Origin: Erysipelotrichaceae bacterium
GTDB taxonomy: Bacteria > Bacillota_I > Bacilli_A > Erysipelotrichales > Erysipelotrichaceae
Assembly: GCA_017405785.1 (NCBI GenBank)
Contig: JAFQZR010000002.1
Location: forward strand, 1-59,108
Direction of reading: 5' to 3'
DNA: 59,108 bases
The position numbers and the translations under genes were made by a program. Within the stretch, counting starts at the first letter, position 1, and each line of letters opens with the position of its first letter. Below are positions 1 through 7,793 of this stretch, piece after piece. The notes under the pieces are model-generated. The model saw nothing but the letters and a program-made list of their open reading frames with translations. It did not search any database and had not been told where the DNA came from.

Positions 1-1
1 C

Positions 2-2365
2 ATCTCTGGATTCGTCAACAACGAAACCGCAACATTCACAGTAACAGGCAGCCAGACATTAGTCGGTGAAAGTGATAACACTTACAGCCTCGTATGGGAT
101 GGCACAGCAAGAGAGAGCGACTACAAGTTAGCTGAAACAATTGGTACACTGAAAGTCACTCAAACAACTAAAGAATTAGCTATCGAGTCATCAACTAAGA
201 GCTGGCAGTACGATGGAACAGTACATACTGATGAAGTCTATACTGTAACATTCGGTGGAGAAGCAGTAACATCTGAAGACGGTTATGTATTCACTCTGCC
301 AACAGGTGATAAGGTAACTATCACAGCTACCGCACCTGGTGTTAAGGACTATGACGAAAGCTATAAGGAAAACAACACTTATACTTACGTATTAGAGAAT
401 GCTGATCAGTATGCTAATGTTACTACTAAGACTGGTACATTAAGCATTACCAAGGCTCCTCTAACAATCACTGCAGATAGCGATTCCAAGGAATATGATG
501 GTACACCATTAACTAACGATGGCTTCACTAACAGCGATCTGGTCAAGGGTGACAGCATTGAAAGCGTAACAGTAGTTGGTTCAATCACTGAAGTCGGTAC
601 TGAAGAGAACATCCCAAGCGATGCAATCATCAAGAACGAAGACGGTGACGATGTAACCAAGAACTACGAGATCACTTATGTAAACGGTGAATTAGAGATC
701 ACTCAGAGCACTAAGGAACTGGTAATCGAATCTTCAACTAAGAGTTGGGAATACGACGGACAGTTACATACTGATGAAGTCTACTCCGTAACATTCGGCG
801 GTGAAGAGGTCAAGGCTGATGAAAGCGGCAAGGTATTCACTCTGCCTACAGGCGATAAGATCACTATCACAGCTACAGCTGAAGGTGTTAAGGATTACAG
901 TGATGATTACAAGGAAAACAACACTTACACTTATGTCTTAGAGAATGAAGATCAGTTCGCTAACGTAACAGCTAAGGTTGGTACTCTGAGCATCTACAGA
1001 AAGGCCGTTACAATCACAGCCTTAGATGCTGACAAGACTTACGACGGTAAAGCCTTAACTCAGCCTGAATTCACAGCGACTGAACTGGCAGAAACCGATG
1101 ATCATGAATTCACAGTAGTCATGACAGATGACAGCACGATCACTAATGTAGGCGAACAGCCGAACGTAATCGCAACTGTTGACGGTGTAGAAGTCAAGAC
1201 TGGTGAAGAGACAGCTGTTGGTAACTACTTAGTTACAACAGTTGATGGAACATTAACAGTTGAACCTAAGAAGGTAACAATCACTGCACAGGATGCTGAA
1301 AAGGTCTATGACGGCAAGGCACTGACTCAGCCAGAATTCACAGCCAGCGAGCTTGAAGAAGGCGATGACCATGAGTTTACAGTTGTTATGACTGATGACA
1401 GCACAATCACTAATGTTGGTGAACAGGCTAACGTTATTGCAACTGTTGACGGTGTCGCAGTTAAGACCGGTGAAGAGACAGCAGTAGGCAACTACTTAGT
1501 CACAACAGTCGACGGTACATTAACAGTTACCAAGAGAGAAATCACTGTAACAGTTGAAGGTAATTCAGACGTAGTAGTCTATGACGGTGAAGAACATACT
1601 GTTGAAGGCTATGAATTATCAAGCGATGATGAACTGTTCGATGAAGACAGTGTTGTATTCGACGGTGAAGCCGTTGCAACTGGCGCAGATCCAGGCGTCT
1701 ACAACATGGGCTTAGGCGAAGACCAGTTCACATACGATGATGACAACTTCACAGTCACATTCGTAGTCAAGGACGGCGAACTGACAATCAATGCACCAGA
1801 TCATGTAAACTACAAGGTTGAACATTATCTGCAGGATCTTGAAGGTGAAGGATTCACATTAGCTGAAACAGAGAACCTGTCAGGCGAATTTGACGAAGTA
1901 GTCAAGGCACAGCCTAAGGACTTCGAAGGATTCACATTCGATGATTCAATCGAAGGAACAGTATTATCTGGCACATTAAAGCTCGATGATCAGTTAGTTC
2001 TGAAACTGTACTACACAAGAGATACATACACTATCAGATATGTACTCAATGGCGGTATTTATGATGGTTCTGAAGAAGACATCGTTGAATACCACAAGTA
2101 CGGTGAAGTGATCACAATCCATGAAGCACCGACAAGAGAAGGTTACGACTTCGATTACTGGGAAGGCTCTAAGCATTATCCTGGTGATCAGTACGAAGTA
2201 ATCGGTGACCATACATTCACAGCACAGTGGAATAAGACTGACGTTCCAGAAACATCAGATGCATCCAACATTGCAGTATGGGCATCAATGTTCGGTATCT
2301 CAATGGTCAACTCATTAGGTCTGGCATATGTCTCACTGAAGAGAAAGAAAGAAGAAGAGGAATAA
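2..2365 (+). CDS. Large cell-surface repeat protein, 3' part (5' end outside window)
   Basis: The frame is open from base 2 to the TAA at 2363-2365, giving 787 residues with no start in the window. An internal ATG at 1121 lies inside a repeat and is not a real start. In order the protein shows two near-identical repeats of about 95 residues (bases 170-454 and 713-1000), YDG/MBG-like repeats (one between the pair, two in tandem at 1007-1540), another Ig-like stretch, a MucBP-like segment (VNYKVEHYLQD) near 1806, and a Listeria-Bacteroides (InlB B) repeat near 2030-2230. The end is VPETSD, a hydrophobic segment, then LKRKKEEEE. This is the architecture of a wall- or membrane-anchored adhesin; ligand and function are unknown. 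VPETSD resembles a sortase motif, but no sortase gene is visible here. A strong terminator follows directly. Confidence 0.85.
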   Translation: MSGFVNNETATFTVTGSQTLVGESDNTYSLVWDGTARESDYKLAETIGTLKVTQTTKELAIESSTKSWQYDGTVHTDEVYTVTFGGEAVTSEDGYVFTLPTGDKVTITATAPGVKDYDESYKENNTYTYVLENADQYANVTTKTGTLSITKAPLTITADSDSKEYDGTPLTNDGFTNSDLVKGDSIESVTVVGSITEVGTEENIPSDAIIKNEDGDDVTKNYEITYVNGELEITQSTKELVIESSTKSWEYDGQLHTDEVYSVTFGGEEVKADESGKVFTLPTGDKITITATAEGVKDYSDDYKENNTYTYVLENEDQFANVTAKVGTLSIYRKAVTITALDADKTYDGKALTQPEFTATELAETDDHEFTVVMTDDSTITNVGEQPNVIATVDGVEVKTGEETAVGNYLVTTVDGTLTVEPKKVTITAQDAEKVYDGKALTQPEFTASELEEGDDHEFTVVMTDDSTITNVGEQANVIATVDGVAVKTGEETAVGNYLVTTVDGTLTVTKREITVTVEGNSDVVVYDGEEHTVEGYELSSDDELFDEDSVVFDGEAVATGADPGVYNMGLGEDQFTYDDDNFTVTFVVKDGELTINAPDHVNYKVEHYLQDLEGEGFTLAETENLSGEFDEVVKAQPKDFEGFTFDDSIEGTVLSGTLKLDDQLVLKLYYTRDTYTIRYVLNGGIYDGSEEDIVEYHKYGEVITIHEAPTREGYDFDYWEGSKHYPGDQYEVIGDHTFTAQWNKTDVPETSDASNIAVWASMFGISMVNSLGLAYVSLKRKKEEEE
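170..1000 (+). repeat. Pair of ~95-codon coding repeats (type A)
   Basis: Codons at 170-454 and 713-1000 encode closely matching units. Both contain a KSWxYDG core, then HTDEVY, TVTFGGE or SVTFGGE, LPTGDK and KENNTYTYVLEN. The units are separated by a YDG-type domain, so the period is 543 bases, and the second copy has one extra codon. Many differences are at third codon positions. Confidence 0.85.
1007..1540 (+). repeat. Tandem 267-bp coding repeat (type B, YDG/MBG-like)
   Basis: Units 1007-1273 and 1274-1540 are exactly 89 codons each and adjacent. Both encode a YDGKALTQPEFTA core and an MTDDSTITNVGEQ core. The nucleotide differences are mostly synonymous, so the DNA has diverged more than the protein. 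Confidence 0.88.
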
Positions 2366-2410
2366 GATCCAAAGCTTCTGAGAGAATGATCAAGTCATTC
2401 TGACAACACA

Positions 2411-2446
2411 AAAAGAAGGTTCAATTCAGGTTGAACCTTCTTTTAA
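2411..2446 (+). terminator. Intrinsic terminator of the surface repeat gene
   Basis: A perfect 14-bp stem (2411-2424 with 2431-2444) has a 6-base loop and a T-rich 3' arm. It lies 45 bases after the stop codon. Confidence 0.85.
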
Positions 2447-2515
2447 AATGCCTTTTCCCATATAATGAAATTGGAAAGAACCAAATACATAATCAATTAG
2501 GGAAAGGAATACAGT

Positions 2516-4141
2516 ATGGGAAACAGAAAAGTAGTTATTGTGGGCGGTGTAGCAGCAGGGGCTTCATGTGCCGCCAGATTAAGAAGACTTGATGAGTTTG
2601 CGGATATCATAATTCTTGAGAAAAGCAGTAATGTATCATATGCCAACTGTGGCATGCCTTATTACATCGGCAAGGACATTTCTGATGCTTCATCTTTAAT
2701 TGTACAGTCACCGCAAAGCCTTTATAAACGTTTCAGAATCGATGTCAGATGTAATTCTGAAGTTGTATCAGTTGATACTGTCAATAAGATGGTGACCGTC
2801 AGAGACGATGAAAAGGAATATCAGGAATCATATGATCAGCTGGTATTAACTCCGGGCTGTCATCCAAGGAAACTGTTTGTCAGTCTTCCTTCATTAAGGA
2901 ATGTTGAAGATGCCGTGAGGATACGGGAGAGCCTGGATAATGCTGAGTCAGTGGGAGTAATCGGTGGTGGTTTCATTGGTATTGAAGTGGCTGAGAACCT
3001 TGTTAAAAGAGGAAAGAAGGTTACCTTATTTGAATATGCTGATCACATCCTGACTAACCTGGATCCTGACATTGTTTCCTATCTGGAAGATCAGTTAAAG
3101 TCAAACGGTGTTGAACTGCTGACATCCGCAAGGATCTTCAGTGTTACCAGAGATGAGAATGGCTATACCGTTGAGTTTAATGATGGTTCAACATGTCGTG
3201 AGGATTATATTGTCATGGCAGCTGGATTACTGCCTTCAACAGGTTTCCTGGAAGACAGCGGTATATTACTGGATGAACAGGGATATATTGAAGTTGATGA
3301 ACACATGAGAACAAATGTTGATGATGTTTATGCAGCTGGTGATGCAGTAAGTGTTATAAATCTGGTTACTGGTAAGAAAGCACACATACCATTAGCCGGA
3401 CCTGCCAACAGACAGGGAAGGATCATAGCTGATAATCTCTGTGGTATTGAAAGCACTTATGAAGGTTCTCTTGGTACCAGTATCATCAGAGTATTCGGTT
3501 TATCAGGTGCTTCAGTAGGCTTGAATACAGCACAGATATTGAAAGAATACGGTAAGTGTGAAACCATATGCACACATCCTTCATCACATGCCACATACTA
3601 TCCGGGTTCTTCACCGTTACACATAAAGATCTTCTATGATAAGGACACCAGAAAGATATACGGTGCTCAGGCTGTAGGCAAGGAAGGTGTGGACAAGTTC
3701 ATAGATGTCATCTCAACGGTTATGATACTTAAGGGTACGGTAGATGATTTGGCCAGGCTGGAACAGGCTTATGCGCCGCCATTTTTGAGCGCCAAGTCAC
3801 CGGCAAACTATCTGGGATTTGTTGCCGGTAATGAGAAGGAAGGACTGGAGGAACTTGTAACGGTTGAACAGGCCTTATCTGATGGCAATGTCCTGCTTGA
3901 TGTCAGAACTGACAGAGAGTACTCTCTGGGTGCTTTTAAGAACAGTGTTCATATTCCTGTAGATGAACTGAGAGACAGAATTGATGAATTGTCAGAGTAT
4001 AAAGACAGAATCATTGATGTATACTGTGCTGTTGGTGTCAGGGGACATATTGCCTGCAGGATACTTAAAGCTTACGGTTTCAAAGCCAGAAACATTACAG
4101 GAGCATATACAACCTATAAGGCAATGAAACTTGATGACTGA
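2516..4141 (+). CDS. cdr: CoA-disulfide reductase / NADH oxidase-like flavoprotein fused to rhodanese domain
   Basis: A 541-residue cytoplasmic flavoprotein. The N-terminus has the FAD Rossmann motif VIVGGVAAGASCAARLRR and the active-site segment YANCGMPYY (Cys45), the position used by CoA-disulfide reductases. A second dinucleotide-binding motif, GVIGGGFIGIEVAENL, lies near residue 145, followed by the FAD-closing AAGDAV motif and a dimerisation domain. From about residue 450 a rhodanese domain begins (VLLDVRTDREY) with a candidate catalytic Cys504 in VYCAVGVRG. The fused layout matches the CoADR-RHD subfamily, which acts on CoA disulfide, persulfide or polysulfide. ATG 2516 follows GGGAAAGG with an 8-base gap, and a TATAAT lies at 2461. 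The gene stands alone between two terminators. The exact substrate cannot be read from sequence. Confidence 0.88.
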   Translation: MGNRKVVIVGGVAAGASCAARLRRLDEFADIIILEKSSNVSYANCGMPYYIGKDISDASSLIVQSPQSLYKRFRIDVRCNSEVVSVDTVNKMVTVRDDEKEYQESYDQLVLTPGCHPRKLFVSLPSLRNVEDAVRIRESLDNAESVGVIGGGFIGIEVAENLVKRGKKVTLFEYADHILTNLDPDIVSYLEDQLKSNGVELLTSARIFSVTRDENGYTVEFNDGSTCREDYIVMAAGLLPSTGFLEDSGILLDEQGYIEVDEHMRTNVDDVYAAGDAVSVINLVTGKKAHIPLAGPANRQGRIIADNLCGIESTYEGSLGTSIIRVFGLSGASVGLNTAQILKEYGKCETICTHPSSHATYYPGSSPLHIKIFYDKDTRKIYGAQAVGKEGVDKFIDVISTVMILKGTVDDLARLEQAYAPPFLSAKSPANYLGFVAGNEKEGLEELVTVEQALSDGNVLLDVRTDREYSLGAFKNSVHIPVDELRDRIDELSEYKDRIIDVYCAVGVRGHIACRILKAYGFKARNITGAYTTYKAMKLDD

Positions 4142-4161
4142 AAATAAACTATAGTGACAAT

Positions 4162-4186
4162 AAACCTCTTTTAAAAGAGGTTTTTA
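4162..4186 (+). terminator. Terminator of CoA-disulfide reductase gene
   Basis: An 11-bp inverted repeat (4162-4172 with 4173-4183) is followed by a short T run, 20 bases after the stop. The A/T-rich symmetric form may also work on the other strand. Confidence 0.75.
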
Positions 4187-4341
4187 TAATGAACGTAATT
4201 TATGATTACTGATTGTTAGTTCTTTTTTAGTGGTTTTATGGATAAATTATTATATATGTGCAATAATTTATATGAAAAAACAGTTTGAATAATGATGATT
4301 CTGAATTTGAGGGTTAGAGGACTACTTGAATAGTATTTAAT

Positions 4342-4373
4342 CTGCGACATCAATGTTGCAGTTTTGTTTTTGT
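4342..4373 (+). terminator. Terminator-like hairpin in the leader of the first CWB2 gene
   Basis: Bases 4342-4349 and 4354-4361 form an 8-bp stem (one G-U pair) with a TCAA loop, followed by TTTTGTTTTT. It lies about 36 bases before the ribosome binding site of the gene starting at 4422 and well after the previous terminator. It therefore either ends a short untranslated transcript or attenuates the downstream gene. The rest of 4187-4408 is A/T-rich and shows only an AAATTATT/AATAATTT inverted repeat near 4245-4270; no gene is seen there. Confidence 0.5.
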
Positions 4374-4421
4374 AGAATATCTTTCTGGATAGTTGAGTAT
4401 AGATCAACAGGAGGTAGTTAT

Positions 4422-7400
4422 ATGAAATTGAAAAAGTTCTTTGCCGGTTTGATGGCAGTGTTGATGTGCTTTAGTGCAGGTAATTTTGCTTATGCTGAGG
4501 AAGCAGAAACTTATGAAATGGAAGATAATGCCAAGTTTATGATAATTATCTCCTCACTATCACAGCAGCTCGGAACGACCGGTTCGGTAAAAGGTGTTGT
4601 ATACAATGACTATCACGGTGAACTGACAGTAACAGGTGAACAGGTCAATGACGGTAATGTCACCGTTGACCTGTGGATGCAGAATGTGGCTTCTCTGCAC
4701 GTTGATTCCTTAAGACACTATACAGCTTCAGTTAACAGAGAAAACGGTGTAGAACACGCCTTACGGACTCTGACAAGCGCTGTATTTGATGGGCTGATCG
4801 GAAAATCACTGACAGGCATCTGCGGTGATGCAAAAGCTACTTATACTATCAGTAAGTCCGAAGGTGATGAGTATAAACTGATCGCTGATGTTAAGGAAAA
4901 TGATGCCAGAGCATTATGGCAGGCTCTGATCAATGAGAATACAGTCAACTCATATACCGGTGAAGATAACAGTAAGATCATCATAGCTCATGGCTCCTGG
5001 ATCAATCTCGGGGATGAGAAACTGGTCTTTGAAGATGACTACAATAATGATCTCGTACTTGACGATTTCAATAAGCTGTCAGAAATGAAACAGGGAATGA
5101 AGGATGCTCTGAAGATCACAGAGGGTGACGGAAGCGTAACTATCTATCTTGAAAAAGGCAGCATTCTCTCTGTTGGCGAAAGCAAAGTTGAACTTCTTGA
5201 TGACTTAAGAGTAACTCTAAGCGTCGATGGTTCAGTATATCAGAGTGCTTTTACAGATATAAGCAAAGCTCCTGACGAAGAATTATTAGGCAAGATGTTC
5301 GGAATTCTTGTAAGAACCATAGATAATCTTGAGGAGAATACCGATGTGACATTTGAATTCGGCCATATATACACTCAGGAAGTCTCATACGAATGGTCAG
5401 AAGATTACAGCAAGGTAACCGCTACAGCCATATGTGACAATAATCCAGAGCATGTACTTACCGAAACAGTAAATACCACCAGCAAGGTCAGCAAGCCTGC
5501 TACCTGCCTGGAAAAAGGTGAAACTACATATACCGCAGAGTTTGAAAATGAAATATTCAAGACTCAGACCAAGACTGTGGTAAACATCGATCTTACCGGA
5601 CATACTGCTGGTGAACCAAAGCACGAAAACGAAGTAGAACCTACCTGTACAGAGGAAGGTTCATATGATGAAGTTGTCAGATGTACCGTCTGCAACGAGA
5701 TCATCTCAACTGAGCATAAGACAACTGCAGCATTAGGTCACAGCTGGGGTGAGTGGTCCGTTACAAAAGAGCCAACCTGCAGCGAAGAAGGCGAAGAGAC
5801 CAGAACATGCTCAAGATGCAATGCTAAGGAAACCAGATCTTTGGATAAAGTTGAACATGACTGGGATGATGGAAAGATCATTGTTGAACCTACATTCTCC
5901 AATACAGGTCTGATTGAGTACACCTGCAGAAAATGCGGAGAAAAGAAACAGGAAGAACTGCCTAAGGGCAAGGTCATCAACATGACTGTCGGCGGTGATG
6001 AATCATTCACGATTGCGGTCACTGAAGACAGGATCATGACATTTGTTCCTGAGAATGCTCAGATAGCCAATGCTGAAGTCATTTCCGTAGGAACGATGAC
6101 ATCTACATCAGGCACAAGATATACCAGAAAGATCAGAGTGATCGCTGACTCTGTCGGCTTCACCAAGATCGCCATGAAAGTCGGTAACAGTACACTGGCA
6201 TACATCTATGCAATAGTAACAGCCGGCAGCGAAGATGTCAGCGGCTGCGTAGGCGATACAAAAGTTTTAACTTTAATCACTTACAGCAACCAGTCATTCA
6301 AGGTTTCCGGTTCTGATGCCAAACTTTCTGTCAGCAAGGAAATGAAGATCATTAAAGTCTCCATGGGCAATGAGACAGTAGAAGCTCCGGCTTATTACAA
6401 CACTCTTACCGTGACATTTGAAAAGCCTGTAAATAATCAGAAGGTGGTTATTTCAACTGAAAAAGGTGAGGTCTACTACATTAATGCCAATATCTCAGAG
6501 CATTCCTGGGGCGGTTGGACATATGACGGTGAAGCTGCAAGAACACATACTCATGTATGCTCAAAAGATCCTTCTCATATCGAAACCAAGCCTTGCGAAT
6601 TTGATGACGGGGTCATCAACGGCAATACCATCATTTATACCTGCACAGTATGCGGCGGCACTTACAGGGAATACATTGAGAATCCGGAAGTCAACGGTGT
6701 AATAAGAGTCGCCGGTGATAACAGATTCGGTACCAGCCAGAAGATCGCCACGGCATACAGACGCAATGCTGGCCTGGAGAAGGTTGATGCAGTCATCCTG
6801 GCTAACGGTGATGTCTTTGCGGATGCTTTGGCCGGATCATATCTGGCAGCAGTAAAGGATGCTCCAATCATCATTACCAGAAGCGGTAAGGAAGCTGAAG
6901 TTAACGCCTATATCAGATCCATTCTGAAAGAAGGCGGAGCCATCTATGTATTAGGCGGTACCGCTGCTGTAGCTGAGTCGTGTCTGAGTGGACTGACAGG
7001 ACAGGGATATTCAATTACCAGACTCTGGGGTACCAACAGATATCTCACCAATCTGGACATTCTGGACTATATTGGCATTCAGGGTAATAAGATCCTGGTA
7101 GCTACGGGCAATAACTTTGCGGACTCCTTAAGCGCCTCCGCAACCGGATTACCGATTCTCCTGGTAAAGGATGCCGGACTGACTGATGAACAAAGAGAGT
7201 TCTTGGGAAGAAACATTGGTAAGGAATTCATTATCTTAGGTGGAACCAATGCGGTAAACAGCACAATTGAATCACAGCTGAAGTCATACGGAACTGTCAG
7301 AAGAATCCGGGGTGATAACAGAGCCAAGACATCAATTGAGATCGCTAAGGAATTCTTCCCTGAGGCCCAGCTGGCAGTTGTGGCATACTCTCATGAGTTC

Positions 7401-7613
7401 CCTGATGGCTTATGCGGAGGACCGTTGGCTTATCAGATCGATGCCCCGTTACTGCTGACAAGAGATCGGAATGCTGACGATACGGCAGCTTATCTGAGAT
7501 CCAAAGGCATTAATAACGGATATGTTCTGGGTGGAACGGTAAGACTGCAGGATTCACTGGTCAGAAAGGTATTCGGCCTTGATTCAACAGATACAATAAT
7601 TGAGTTTAAGTAA
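4422..7613 (+). CDS. Secreted cell-wall protein with three CWB2 repeats (paralogue 1)
   Basis: A 1063-residue protein. ATG 4422 is chosen because AGGAGG (4409-4414) sits 7 bases upstream and the product then opens with a signal peptide (MKLKKFF, hydrophobic core, likely cleavage after AYA, residue 25). The frame is open further upstream without a site. Residues about 35-320 form a module with the landmarks NDYHGELTV, DLWMQNV, VDSLRHY and LEKGSIL that recurs in the next gene; I do not recognise its family. Residues about 320-520 and 690-755 carry GHxW/CxxC repeats (GHSWGEW, TCSRCNA). Residues about 759-1063 are three cell wall binding type 2 repeats (PF04122 type) with FADALAGSYLA, FADSLSASA and FPDGLCGG. 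CWB2 repeats attach proteins non-covalently to wall polymers. It is a structural surface protein or adhesin; the ligand is unknown. Confidence 0.87.
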   Translation: MKLKKFFAGLMAVLMCFSAGNFAYAEEAETYEMEDNAKFMIIISSLSQQLGTTGSVKGVVYNDYHGELTVTGEQVNDGNVTVDLWMQNVASLHVDSLRHYTASVNRENGVEHALRTLTSAVFDGLIGKSLTGICGDAKATYTISKSEGDEYKLIADVKENDARALWQALINENTVNSYTGEDNSKIIIAHGSWINLGDEKLVFEDDYNNDLVLDDFNKLSEMKQGMKDALKITEGDGSVTIYLEKGSILSVGESKVELLDDLRVTLSVDGSVYQSAFTDISKAPDEELLGKMFGILVRTIDNLEENTDVTFEFGHIYTQEVSYEWSEDYSKVTATAICDNNPEHVLTETVNTTSKVSKPATCLEKGETTYTAEFENEIFKTQTKTVVNIDLTGHTAGEPKHENEVEPTCTEEGSYDEVVRCTVCNEIISTEHKTTAALGHSWGEWSVTKEPTCSEEGEETRTCSRCNAKETRSLDKVEHDWDDGKIIVEPTFSNTGLIEYTCRKCGEKKQEELPKGKVINMTVGGDESFTIAVTEDRIMTFVPENAQIANAEVISVGTMTSTSGTRYTRKIRVIADSVGFTKIAMKVGNSTLAYIYAIVTAGSEDVSGCVGDTKVLTLITYSNQSFKVSGSDAKLSVSKEMKIIKVSMGNETVEAPAYYNTLTVTFEKPVNNQKVVISTEKGEVYYINANISEHSWGGWTYDGEAARTHTHVCSKDPSHIETKPCEFDDGVINGNTIIYTCTVCGGTYREYIENPEVNGVIRVAGDNRFGTSQKIATAYRRNAGLEKVDAVILANGDVFADALAGSYLAAVKDAPIIITRSGKEAEVNAYIRSILKEGGAIYVLGGTAAVAESCLSGLTGQGYSITRLWGTNRYLTNLDILDYIGIQGNKILVATGNNFADSLSASATGLPILLVKDAGLTDEQREFLGRNIGKEFIILGGTNAVNSTIESQLKSYGTVRRIRGDNRAKTSIEIAKEFFPEAQLAVVAYSHEFPDGLCGGPLAYQIDAPLLLTRDRNADDTAAYLRSKGINNGYVLGGTVRLQDSLVRKVFGLDSTDTIIEFK

Positions 7614-7624
7614 AGATGTTACGA

Positions 7625-7659
7625 AGCACTTTCCATAACTGTGAAAAGTGCTTTTTTTG
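7625..7659 (+). terminator. Terminator of CWB2 paralogue 1
   Basis: AGCACTTT (7625-7632) pairs with AAAGTGCT (7645-7652) and is followed by a run of seven T. Confidence 0.8.
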
Positions 7660-7793
7660 AGGCTTTAAGTGCTGATGTGTGAATAATCATTTGCTTTGAA
7701 GGTTTGTAATTATAATATAAATAGATTATCATAGAAGTGATAAATATAGATTTGATCTATACGGGAAATAATAGAAAAGGAGCATTAGGTTTT

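Noticed and set aside
4216-4407. 63-codon minus-strand ORF in the leader of the first CWB2 gene
   Set aside because: A/T-rich, low-complexity translation, no ribosome binding site, and it crosses the terminator hairpin at 4342-4361.
7737-7793. GTG 7737 as start of CWB2 paralogue 2
   Set aside because: No ribosome binding site and close to the TATAAT at 7711. ATG 7794 has AAAGGAG and gives a better signal peptide.
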